From Scheffersomyces stipitis CBS 6054 (lineage: Eukaryota > Ascomycota > Pichiomycetes > Serinales > Debaryomycetaceae): a stretch of DNA of 64,000 nucleotides. The position numbers and the translations under genes are program-made. The DNA lies in assembly GCF_000209165.1 (NCBI RefSeq), contig NC_009043.1:1488001-1552000 (forward strand). Reading direction: 5' to 3'. Positions 20,683 to 29,561 of this stretch are shown in pieces; the stretch's first letter is position 1, and each line of letters opens with the position of its first letter. Under the pieces are notes generated by a model. It had not been told where the DNA came from. It saw nothing but the letters and a program-made list of their open reading frames with translations, and did no database searches.

Positions 20683-23133
20683 TTATTTCTGAGCTGTAAC
20701 TATTCGTTGTATATGTTCCATAAACAGCTGCAAACTGGTATCGTCTGTGAAAACATCAAATCTGTCTCCAAACCCAAAGAGATGGTTAGGATTAGTGGCA
20801 TAACTAGTAGATGGATTTAACTTGGCCATAAGGAATCTGGCTTGAGATCCACCTTCGTCGCAATCAATAAAACGTGGAAGCGGGAATCTATCCATCAAGA
20901 TTTCCATAGCCTCCTTCTTTGGAGCCTCCAAGAACTCCTTGAAATGAACGTACTCCGGCTGTTCATGATATCCAGCCTTTCTCCATTCAGCAACCTTTTT
21001 ACCGTGGTGAATAAGGATATGGAAGAAGGTATCCAACAATAGGATCTTGGAATGCCCCAACGACAACGAATCCAACAATACGGGCTCTGGCTCCGTAATG
21101 ACTAAACCCGTAGTTTCATCAACAGCTCCAAAAGTATCTATATCATATGACAAAAGAGTCGGTTGGATCATGATCAACGAGTTATTGACATCTTCATGCA
21201 TAAACACATGTCTGACAAAACTTGTTTCATCCGGAGAGTTGTTGAACACATTTATGAATGGAGATCTCCTCAAATGATACAAGAACTGAGGTAACAAAGC
21301 GTATGAGGACGAAAGTCTGAACGACTCCAAGATTCCCGGTGTAAAAACAGAGAACCTAGTACAGAAATCCACCAAGTTCTTGTCCAAGTTCTTGACCACA
21401 GCTAACTGAGTGATGATTGGTTTATTCTTTGCATTGGTATTGTCTGGCTGCATCTTATTAATGGCATCTCTTGCGAGCAAGACAAGGGCTGCTTCCTGAT
21501 CAAAACCACGTTCCAAATTCACAATATCAGAATCCGGGATAATTGAAAGCGGAACTGTGGTTACTCTCAATCTCATTTCACCCGATGCATGTTGATAGTG
21601 AAAGAGAAATTGGACAAATGCAAAACTGGTGAAACCTGAGTCCAATTTCTCAAAGTACAATGCATAAGTAGATTGAGGGTTCACATTACAGAGCTTCCAG
21701 GAGTTGGTAGACCCTTCCCCAAGGACAGTTTGGGACACAGTTTTCTCTGCAAAAGGATTATCCTTTCTAACTGGTAAAGCTGTGGCATTACCAATGAGAC
21801 CTTCAACCTTGAGGTCGGAGGTAGCTCTCACTTCCAAGGTGGCATTGAAACCCATATCCAAATACTCTGAGTTGTCTTCATCCTGTTTCTTGAAGAACTT
21901 AATAAAACTCTGCTTGAATATAGCTGTACTGAAGGAGTCACTCATGACTACTACACCTCCAGTCTTGTAGCAGATCTCGTCCATTTCGTAGAGACCAACT
22001 TGGTCATAACTTCCAATAAAGAAGTTACAGCTCAAACCCATGGACACCAAGTTCAGGGTGATTTTCTTGTAGAAAGTTCTAGCCGACTTGAATAAAGACG
22101 TGTCCACCTTGGTTTTGGTCGATGTGGTAGGTGCAGAGGGCAAAGTTGACTGCTGGGCCTTCTCGATATCATGGTGTGATCTCATTGGCTCTTTCAAGAG
22201 ATTATCTACAATCTTTCCATATCCAGAAGTACAGGCACCGCCAATAAAACAGAGAAGATGCCCCCCAGTAGTTTTGATATGATCTCCTAGCAAGGCATTG
22301 AGCAAAAGAGAAGCTGTATTCAATGCAGCGCCGGTAGCTCTCTCTGGTCTTTCTTTGAACTTGGAATGGGGGAATGTATTAGTAGCCAAGTTCTCGATTA
22401 TGTTCGTCAACTGGTACTCTACAATGTTGACTGGTTGTAAGAACTTTCGGCCAATAGTACCAAGGATGTCGTCTACGCCCGAGCCGTGGGCCTGTCTGCT
22501 GTGATGGATATTAAGTCCAGGCGCGAGCAAGCCTAGACTCTTCAGAAGCTGGTCCAAGGTGTACTCCTTCGAGCCGTTGAATGTATAGGCTCGGTTATCG
22601 TTGGAAAGCAAGTCGTGGATCTGTACATGTTTGCCGAAAGTGATCAAACCCACCAATGCATTTTCGGGGAGAAGACTGAGCGAAATGATCAACGACTCCT
22701 TGAGTGACTGGAACTCCTCAACATCATCCGCAACAAAACATGTATCTACGACATAGAAGAAGATTGGTGGCAAAGAACTAAGCCTTCCTGTCTGGTATTC
22801 CACAGTGGAGCTTGTCTCGTGTAAGGCCGGAGGAAGGACGTAGTTGTTGGTGTCCGGATCGATCTGGTTCAAGACTAGTCTATTGGTGAAGCCACAGAAA
22901 GGACAAGTCCATATTTCATTGTTGACTGTGACAAACGGGTTGGCTATAGCCCGACATTGGCGACAGGCTAGCATTTCCTCTTTGGGTAACACCTGGATGT
23001 TGGACTTGTTGTTGAGCGGAGTATACATGGCTCCCAAGGGCACGACATTGCGCTGGTGCTGGAGTCTCAGCTTGGGAATACAGCTGAATGAGAGACGAAC
23101 TCCGTCTATTTCTTCCCTGGTTTCAAAGTCCAT
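20683..23133 (-). CDS. Sec23-like COPII coat protein, divergent paralogue
   Basis: The 816-residue protein follows Sec23 from end to end. It starts MDFETREEIDGVR, has a zinc finger with Cys57, Cys60, Cys77 and Cys80, then a vWA-like trunk, a beta-sandwich and helical region, and a C-terminal gelsolin-like domain. That last domain contains PRFIDCDEGGSQARFL and ends FMEHIQRI. Sec23 is the Sar1 GTPase-activating subunit of the COPII inner coat at ER exit sites. Many trunk positions differ from textbook Sec23, and the protein is slightly long. It may therefore be a second copy, comparable to S. cerevisiae Nel1 (YHR035W), rather than the main Sec23. Its 3' end lies 108 bases from that of TFC7. Confidence 0.8.
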   Translation of the reverse strand: MDFETREEIDGVRLSFSCIPKLRLQHQRNVVPLGAMYTPLNNKSNIQVLPKEEMLACRQCRAIANPFVTVNNEIWTCPFCGFTNRLVLNQIDPDTNNYVLPPALHETSSTVEYQTGRLSSLPPIFFYVVDTCFVADDVEEFQSLKESLIISLSLLPENALVGLITFGKHVQIHDLLSNDNRAYTFNGSKEYTLDQLLKSLGLLAPGLNIHHSRQAHGSGVDDILGTIGRKFLQPVNIVEYQLTNIIENLATNTFPHSKFKERPERATGAALNTASLLLNALLGDHIKTTGGHLLCFIGGACTSGYGKIVDNLLKEPMRSHHDIEKAQQSTLPSAPTTSTKTKVDTSLFKSARTFYKKITLNLVSMGLSCNFFIGSYDQVGLYEMDEICYKTGGVVVMSDSFSTAIFKQSFIKFFKKQDEDNSEYLDMGFNATLEVRATSDLKVEGLIGNATALPVRKDNPFAEKTVSQTVLGEGSTNSWKLCNVNPQSTYALYFEKLDSGFTSFAFVQFLFHYQHASGEMRLRVTTVPLSIIPDSDIVNLERGFDQEAALVLLARDAINKMQPDNTNAKNKPIITQLAVVKNLDKNLVDFCTRFSVFTPGILESFRLSSSYALLPQFLYHLRRSPFINVFNNSPDETSFVRHVFMHEDVNNSLIMIQPTLLSYDIDTFGAVDETTGLVITEPEPVLLDSLSLGHSKILLLDTFFHILIHHGKKVAEWRKAGYHEQPEYVHFKEFLEAPKKEAMEILMDRFPLPRFIDCDEGGSQARFLMAKLNPSTSYATNPNHLFGFGDRFDVFTDDTSLQLFMEHIQRIVTAQK

Positions 23134-25041
23134 TGTGATTGAAGGATCAGGAGACGATTGAACCCATACAGTGTACTATACGGCAATAGACTCTTTGGCT
23201 ATATCCACGAGGCTGGAGAAGAAAAAGTTGACAAAAAGAATAGAAAAACCAGCTGAAAAATCGAGATTTCCACAGTGAGAAACCGCGAGATTTTCAAATC
23301 TAAAATCTCAGTCTAAGGCTGAGATCAAAGTGTGTTTTTTTTTCGCACTCGCGGATAAACCGTTGCGATAACAGAAGACCGAAAAAAGCTTTAGACCGCG
23401 TGATGGAAAACCTTATGAGAAGATTAATATCTCTTTAGAATATTGGGGAATTTGGAGAGATTTATACTCCGAAAGGAAAGGCCGTGGAGGTTGAGAATTG
23501 TATATTTGTATAGTGAATTGTAAGTTGTAGTGTGTTGTCCGGTTTTCCGGCGGTCTCTGGTTAAAGAACGGCTTACCAGGTTGTCTGTGAAACTGCCATT
23601 GTCATATTCATATCTTTTTGCAACTGCCGAGGATGCAAAGCCGAGAATGGAGATGTCTAAAACAATTACTAGTGGCTAGAATCATAAAAACACCACACCC
23701 CTACTTTGTCTAGAGATTCGTTTCAGGACAGCTTAATAGTTTTCGTAAAGTACTTTCACTTCAATTGTCACATTCCTTGATTCGAAGCTCATCACTTATC
23801 AGAAGATGACTTTTGTGTCGCTATCTTTTTCAAACCTTCCACACTGAAGCAAGTGAAAAAAACCTGTACAATACTGTCACCCCCCATGGAATGGTATTTC
23901 CGCTAGCAGGAGATAAGAAGGTTAGTAACCTCTCTTCAAAGCTATGGTTCAGTGTGTTATATACTCGGGGTAAGTACAAGTCCACTAAGTCGGAACTTTT
24001 ATTCAGGAGTATTTAGCGTTATTTTCTACCGTTCGTGGTCGACCAAAGCCTTTTTGCACCCATTCATAATTTTACTTTCACTGCATCACCAGCCGATGTT
24101 AGAATGGCTCCCTCGAACGATTTAAGAAGAATATGTAATCAAAGATTTAATAATTTCCACCTGAGAGTATCCAATCATCTTTGAACCAAGCCGAGAGATT
24201 GTCCATTCATTCTCTAGTCTCCATTTGACCATATCTTGCAATCAAAAATGCCGACAGGACACAAACAGTCAACAAATTGTAATATCACCTGTTGCTGCAG
24301 TATCTGATACCATAATCCAGTATACAATTACTAATTAACAGCTTCCATTGCAAGAAATGTTTTGCGTTTTTGCTTTTGACAGGAGCGGAACAGAAATCAT
24401 GGTTTAATCGTTTAAGGTGCTTCAAAAATTACTACTGATGTCCAACGTATAAACTTCAATACTATGTTAAAGTCATTCAGAAGGATTTTTCCAACATATT
24501 TATAGATACATAGATATTTTAGAAAATTGACGCTACCTCGTCACCGACTTCGTGTATTGTTAGACGAGGGAAATTTCGAGAATACCCATTTCGGAAAATC
24601 AGTGCTTCACCGTCACTTTGGGTGGACTGAAGTCAGGCAGTGATCTGACTGTAGCGAATCACCAAACTCAAACTATCCTATTAATGGGACTTTTCTCTTT
24701 TCTTCTCTGGCGGTGGAGTGAAGTAAGTTCTGTCTCACTTATATCAAAGCTCCAATTACAGCTATATACCCTTCAGTACTATAATATTCATGGAAACTTA
24801 CATTCCGACCACTTTTTTGGACCAACAGTAACTCAGACGTGAATAAGTAGCAAGGTGGAAACAGAGTTGTAAAGCATACCCCAAACTTCAAGCGCAAGTA
24901 GACAAGATTGCGGCAAACAAATACAACTTTAACTACACTTGCGTGAATTGAATGTCAAATGCCAAACTTCTGTCTTTGTATCCACAGTTCATTTCCAATA
25001 TGAATCTACTGAGATACTAATTTGAGCAGCAAAATTGCTTA

Positions 25042-25068
25042 AGAGCAGAGCTAGGAAAGCTCTGCTCT
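25042..25068. repeat. Perfect inverted repeat, 11-bp arms
   Basis: AGAGCAGAGCT (25042-25052) and AGCTCTGCTCT (25058-25068) are exact reverse complements around the 5-base loop AGGAA. The hairpin lies in an otherwise AT-rich non-coding stretch with no flanking U-run and no recognised RNA gene. Confidence 0.7.
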
Positions 25069-25739
25069 CAACAAAGTTGAAGGAGGTTAGCCAGGATTCA
25101 AATTCTGTGCAAGTTTTGAATCACAGTGGTTCTGGATATATTCCACAATAATACAGATAGAGGAAATCAAAAGATGGAAACACTATGAAATTTCTAATTA
25201 TAAAGGTTATTCTGTTTAATCGTATACATAAATATCAGAAGACCTAGATGGTAACAATTGATTTGAATTGGCTGCGAAATCATTGCATTTCTTCTTACTC
25301 GCTTTTATTAATGCCTTAATGGCTTACAATCACAATTCATATTTCTTGAAATTCAAGGCAGAAGGATGTACTCTCTAAGCTTTAGGATATTTCAGTACGA
25401 AATTCTGACTCTCTTTTTTGGTGTTGTTTCCAAGAACTGGTGCTGCAAGTAGCAAGACTCATTGAGTTAATATATAAAGGTTTTCTTAGTTAGGTATATG
25501 CAAATTGATTCCAACATACAACTTCTTCTCTGATGTAATATTCTCCTTTTATACATTTGAATTGAACTTTAGCAAGAGGAACTGTATGTCTTTATTCATA
25601 CTTGTTTTCCGTTCACTCTTGGTCTATCCTTTTCTTTGGTGTCAAGTTGCAAATTTAGTAGTGTACTTATCACGTTATTGAATCAGTATCACCAAAAGAC
25701 AATCCTGCACGTATCCTAAAAAACTATTGACAATCTACA

Positions 25740-25781
25740 ATGTCTTGGTTGGCTCTCAGCAACTATGGAGATCGTCGATAG
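25740..25781 (+). promoter_or_regulatory. Short upstream reading frame in the MSK1 leader
   Basis: An ATG at 25740 opens a 13-codon frame ending in TAG at 25779-25781, 32 bases before the MSK1 ATG and in another frame. If transcribed, it could reduce translation of MSK1. Transcript start data are needed to know. Confidence 0.4.
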
Positions 25782-25813
25782 CACGTTCAAACACCTCTGA
25801 GAGCATTGATAAC

Positions 25814-27514
25814 ATGTTGAGTGGTTATCTCAGCAGTGTACGACTTGCCAATGCTTCTAGGAGATTTTCAGGTTTTTCTCGACTTCGATACACTCATAAT
25901 GTGAATTTTTCAGCTGAATCAGACATTAAATCCGCTGAAGCGCTTGACTATCAAAACAGAAAAGATATTATAGCATCTGACCCTTCCTCATCTTATCCTA
26001 CAATTCGTAATGCTCGAGCAAATGTAAGTTCGCAGGCTGAGACTATCAGAATTCCAAGCTTCAGATCGAAGTTTGAAGATGTAGATTTCTCCCAGTATGA
26101 GAATAACCGCTTTCCAGGCCAGACATTCATAGTCGAGGGTAAGATCGAATCGATCCGAAAATCGGGAAAAGCAATGTATTTTATCGATATTCGACAAGAT
26201 GGACAACAACTTCAAGTCATGGCCAGCAACAAAAGCATGGGAATCAGTGTTGGAGAGTTCAATACTGCCCATCAATCACTAAAGAAAGGCGATTTCATAA
26301 TGTGCCATGGTTTTGCTTCAGTGACCAAAGTTGGGGAGTTGACAATTAAAGTCGATGCTCCATTGACATTATTGAGTCCATGTTTGAATGCTATTCCGAA
26401 TAGACTTGTGGATAGAAAGAATATAAATGCCCAGCGTGTTTTGAACTACTTGGTAAACCGAGATTCTCAGACACCTATTCTTGTCAAGTCTTATATTATC
26501 CAGGCCATCAGATCTTTCCTTCTCCAAAATAATTTCTTAGAAGTGAATACGCCCATATTGAGTGGAGCGGGTACTGGAGCCAATGCGAAGCCCTTTGCCA
26601 CAGTAGCACATTCTATTTCAACAACCGATGCAAAAGAGGCTGCAGTTCAATTACGAGTAGCACCAGAATTGTGGTTGAAGAAATTGGTCATTGGGGGCTT
26701 CGAAAAGATATTTGAGATCGGAAGCAATTTCAGAAACGAAGGCATAGATTCAACCCATAACCCTGAATTCACCAGTTGTGAATTCTACCAATCATTCACC
26801 AGTTTACCAGAATTGATGCAAATGACAGAAAACATGTTCAAATACATCCACGAAGATTTGATTGTAAGGGCGGCTAAATTACAAAGCATTACTTCTAATT
26901 TGGATGCGTTGGATTCCTTCACTCGCCCATTCCCCAAGTATGAGTTTGTACCAACTTTAGAATCGAAGACTGGGATACCGCTTCCCCAGGAGTTGACATC
27001 TTCAAACATGATAGAGTATTACCAGAAGTTGAACCTACCAGTTCCTGATAATAAATCTCCAGCAAATCTTCTTGATAATATTTCTGGCATCTATTTGGAA
27101 TCTATCTCTAATGAATTTGAAAATGTGCCTGTGTTCATATATAACCAGCCGGCAGTTTTATCTCCATTGGCTAAATCGGCTGATGTCACATACGATGGCG
27201 GTCGTACGTACGATATTTCCTTGCGATTTGAATTATTTATCAATGGAAAAGAGTATGTAAATGCATACGAAGAAGAGAATTCACCGTTTGACCAGCTTGC
27301 TAAGTTCAAGTTGCAACAGGAGGCTCGTGATGAGTTCAAAGACGAGGAGATGTTGATCCCTGACTTGGAGTACATCAAGGCTATGGAGTATGGTTTGCCT
27401 CCTACTGGAGGATGGGGTTGTGGCATTGATAGATTGGCAATGTTGTTTGCTGGAGTGGATAGAATCGACTCTGTTCTTCCTTTCGGAAATTTGAGAGATG
27501 TCAAGAAGCAATGA
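25814..27514 (+). CDS. MSK1: Mitochondrial lysyl-tRNA synthetase
   Basis: The protein starts at the first in-frame ATG (25814), giving 566 residues. The frame extends upstream only through non-ATG codons. Residues 1-30 are rich in Arg and Ser without acidic residues, as in a mitochondrial presequence. An OB-fold anticodon-binding domain follows (IVEGKIESIRKSG onward). The class II catalytic core then shows motif 2, FEIGSNFRNEG with the following FTSCEFYQ, and motif 3, PPTGGWGCGIDRLAMLFAG. These are lysyl-tRNA synthetase patterns. It charges mitochondrial tRNA-Lys for organellar translation. Convergent or cotranscribed partners are not evident. Confidence 0.92.
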   Translation: MLSGYLSSVRLANASRRFSGFSRLRYTHNVNFSAESDIKSAEALDYQNRKDIIASDPSSSYPTIRNARANVSSQAETIRIPSFRSKFEDVDFSQYENNRFPGQTFIVEGKIESIRKSGKAMYFIDIRQDGQQLQVMASNKSMGISVGEFNTAHQSLKKGDFIMCHGFASVTKVGELTIKVDAPLTLLSPCLNAIPNRLVDRKNINAQRVLNYLVNRDSQTPILVKSYIIQAIRSFLLQNNFLEVNTPILSGAGTGANAKPFATVAHSISTTDAKEAAVQLRVAPELWLKKLVIGGFEKIFEIGSNFRNEGIDSTHNPEFTSCEFYQSFTSLPELMQMTENMFKYIHEDLIVRAAKLQSITSNLDALDSFTRPFPKYEFVPTLESKTGIPLPQELTSSNMIEYYQKLNLPVPDNKSPANLLDNISGIYLESISNEFENVPVFIYNQPAVLSPLAKSADVTYDGGRTYDISLRFELFINGKEYVNAYEEENSPFDQLAKFKLQQEARDEFKDEEMLIPDLEYIKAMEYGLPPTGGWGCGIDRLAMLFAGVDRIDSVLPFGNLRDVKKQ

Positions 27515-28066
27515 TGACATGTATATATATTGTAAATAGAACACGAAAAGAAAGATTTATCGCGAAATGGGTGCAAAATTGCGACCATTGACAAAAAGTT
27601 AATATATAATGAACACTTTCTGGAGCATTATAGATGAAGGCACTGATCTAACCCAATATTGGACATCACTGAAACATCAACAACAAGATTGCTGGATCTT
27701 TATTTACACTATAGTATTAGTGAATTTAAGAATAGAGGATAGCGTGTCAGTTAGGCTAATTATAAGGAACGGATATAGCGCCATGTACATTGAACAATAC
27801 GGTTCACCGGCTACGCCCTTTCAGAAACCCTAAGAACCACTGGTGCTTGGGACATTGAATATATATACCTTTGGACAGTGCATATACAAGCAACTATCTT
27901 AAGCAAATTGTCTGTCAATTCTATTTGAAAATAGACCTTCAAGAAATAGAAGAGTGCTTATCAAGACAACAATTGAAGTGTGGAGTTCGCTTGTTGGATG
28001 ATAAGAAATTGAAATCTACAGAAGTTCTTCTTTCAATAGTAAACGTGCATTCCTGCTGCATCAGGT
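27515..28066. other. Convergent intergenic region between MSK1 and the aldolase
   Basis: This 552-base stretch marks the left border of the proposed catabolic cluster. Only short open frames are present, none supportable. Confidence 0.35.
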
Positions 28067-29014
28067 TTATAAAGAGTTTTCGTATTTAAGTAATAAGTCA
28101 ATATCGTTTTGATATTTCTTATATTTCTCAGTATCAATATTGGTACTAAGTGGAGGTCTTCCAGTGATACAATCTCCCAAATCGTAAATTTGTTTGAGGG
28201 TATACTTAACTCCATAGACATTGAATTCACCAATCATCATGTTTGCTCTTGTAACAAGATATTGTAAATCGGCTGCTTGTTCAAATTTACCGCTCTCATA
28301 CAATTTCAAAAGCTTCAACATGGTTTTTGGAAAGATTCCAGATAATCCGTCAATCGCACCTTTGATATTAACCGAAAGGGCTGGAACAAGAACCTGTCCT
28401 AAGCCAGTGAATGGAGTAAAGTTGTTTGCCAGTAATATTGGATTTTTACCCAATAATGTATATGTATCTAAATTGAAGTGAGTCAATTTCACACCAACAA
28501 TAAATGGGTGCTTTGCAAGCTCCTCAAAAGTGCTAACTTCAATATCAACCCCATTGACCACACCTGGATAGTTATAGATCATTATTGGCAAACTGCTTCC
28601 GTCGGCAACAATTTTGAAATAATCAATAATTCCTTGTTGAGTGACTAACTTAGTTCCAAAATAACCTGGAACCAACACAATAATAAAGTTGGCCCCTAAA
28701 TCACTTGCAATTTGTGACTCTTCAATGATGTCCAGGTAGTTGGATGGAGGCATTCCAGCTATAAGTTTAAAGTTTGAGTCTGGAATTGCTTCTCTGATTG
28801 CCTTTAAAACAGAACATCTTTCTTTCATTGTCATATTAGAAGCTTCTCCCATTGATCCAGAAACAACAAGTCCGTTGATACCAGATTCGTACAACATTTT
28901 GGCATGTTTGACTTGTGTTTCTAAATCCAAGGAATACGAGCCATCATCCTTAAAGTAAGTTGGGATTGGGGTGAAAATACCCTTTGGAATAACAAAGCTA
29001 TTATTGAAAGTCAT
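28067..29014 (-). CDS. DapA-family aldolase, probably for a 2-keto-3-deoxy sugar acid
   Basis: The 315-residue protein is a dihydrodipicolinate synthase / N-acetylneuraminate lyase family TIM barrel. It has GSMGEAS (53-59), the catalytic tyrosine in MIYNYPG (Tyr147) and the Schiff-base lysine in VGVKLTHF (Lys176). Fungi usually have no lysine synthesis by this route. Their DapA-type enzymes include L-threo-3-deoxy-hexulosonate aldolase (GaaC/LGA1) of galacturonate breakdown and hydroxy-oxoglutarate or trans-hydroxyproline-type aldolases. Its neighbours (aldo-keto reductase, sugar transporter, DUF2264 protein) favour a sugar-acid role, releasing pyruvate plus an aldehyde. It has no targeting signal. 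Its promoter has two TGGTGGGG-type sites. Confidence 0.85.
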   Translation of the reverse strand: MTFNNSFVIPKGIFTPIPTYFKDDGSYSLDLETQVKHAKMLYESGINGLVVSGSMGEASNMTMKERCSVLKAIREAIPDSNFKLIAGMPPSNYLDIIEESQIASDLGANFIIVLVPGYFGTKLVTQQGIIDYFKIVADGSSLPIMIYNYPGVVNGVDIEVSTFEELAKHPFIVGVKLTHFNLDTYTLLGKNPILLANNFTPFTGLGQVLVPALSVNIKGAIDGLSGIFPKTMLKLLKLYESGKFEQAADLQYLVTRANMMIGEFNVYGVKYTLKQIYDLGDCITGRPPLSTNIDTEKYKKYQNDIDLLLKYENSL

Positions 29015-29561
29015 ACTATCAATTCAAACTGAATGCTTCTACACTTACGTCGGAATACCACTTTTTTCTACGATTCACCCTCATATATAAACATATACAA
29101 ATATTATATCAAAGCTCCGAAAGTCCTCATTCTTCCAAAGAACACACATTGTCTGGGTCTATAAGCATTGGGGGAGGGGCCAAGAGAAATTGGTGGGGTT
29201 GTTGAGAACAGGGTCAGAAAAATTAATCTTTTCTTTGATACTCGCTACCCCCACCAGTTTTCACCCCGCCATTTTACACCTCGACCCCCACAAAATTTCT
29301 CAGGAACATAGGTCTACTTTAGACAAGGAGGCTTCAACTAAAATATCTACGGTATCCGAAAACATTGAAATAAATGTGTAGTCACAATTGGAAAATTTTG
29401 ATGAGGGTACAAATTTTAACAACCTCGGTCCTCTGTTCCTCATGGTGAGTAATTTGAATTAGAAAAATATGTAACTCGGATTGTCAACTTCTTAGAATCT
29501 GATCTTTGTGTAAAGACGCTTACTATTGATAAATGGTGTTAATGTATTAGTTATATAACTT
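29015..29561 (-). promoter_or_regulatory. Aldolase promoter with two TGGTGGGG-type sites
   Basis: A TATATAAA lies at 29084-29091, about 70 bases before the aldolase start. TGGTGGGG is at 29191-29198 within ATTGGTGGGGTTG, and its reverse complement CCCCACCA is at 29249-29256. Weaker G/C-rich relatives are GGGGGAGGGGC near 29170 and CCCCACA near 29286. The left-hand end of the neighbouring transcription factor gene bounds the region. Confidence 0.6.

Larger units (their letters stand above)
23134..25813. other. 2.7-kb gene-free stretch upstream of MSK1
   Basis: No complete gene can be supported. Open frames near 23813 and 24618 begin at non-ATG codons and show no known feature. Near the left end is the promoter of the Sec23-like gene, including a T-run around 23336-23343. 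A perfect 11-bp hairpin occurs at 25042-25068 (listed separately). Confidence 0.35.

Noticed and set aside
23890..23926. TACTAAC and a CTAG acceptor on the minus strand, upstream of the Sec23-like gene
   Set aside because: It is about 750 bases from the Sec23-like start, whose ATG and N-terminus already match the family. No exon fits.
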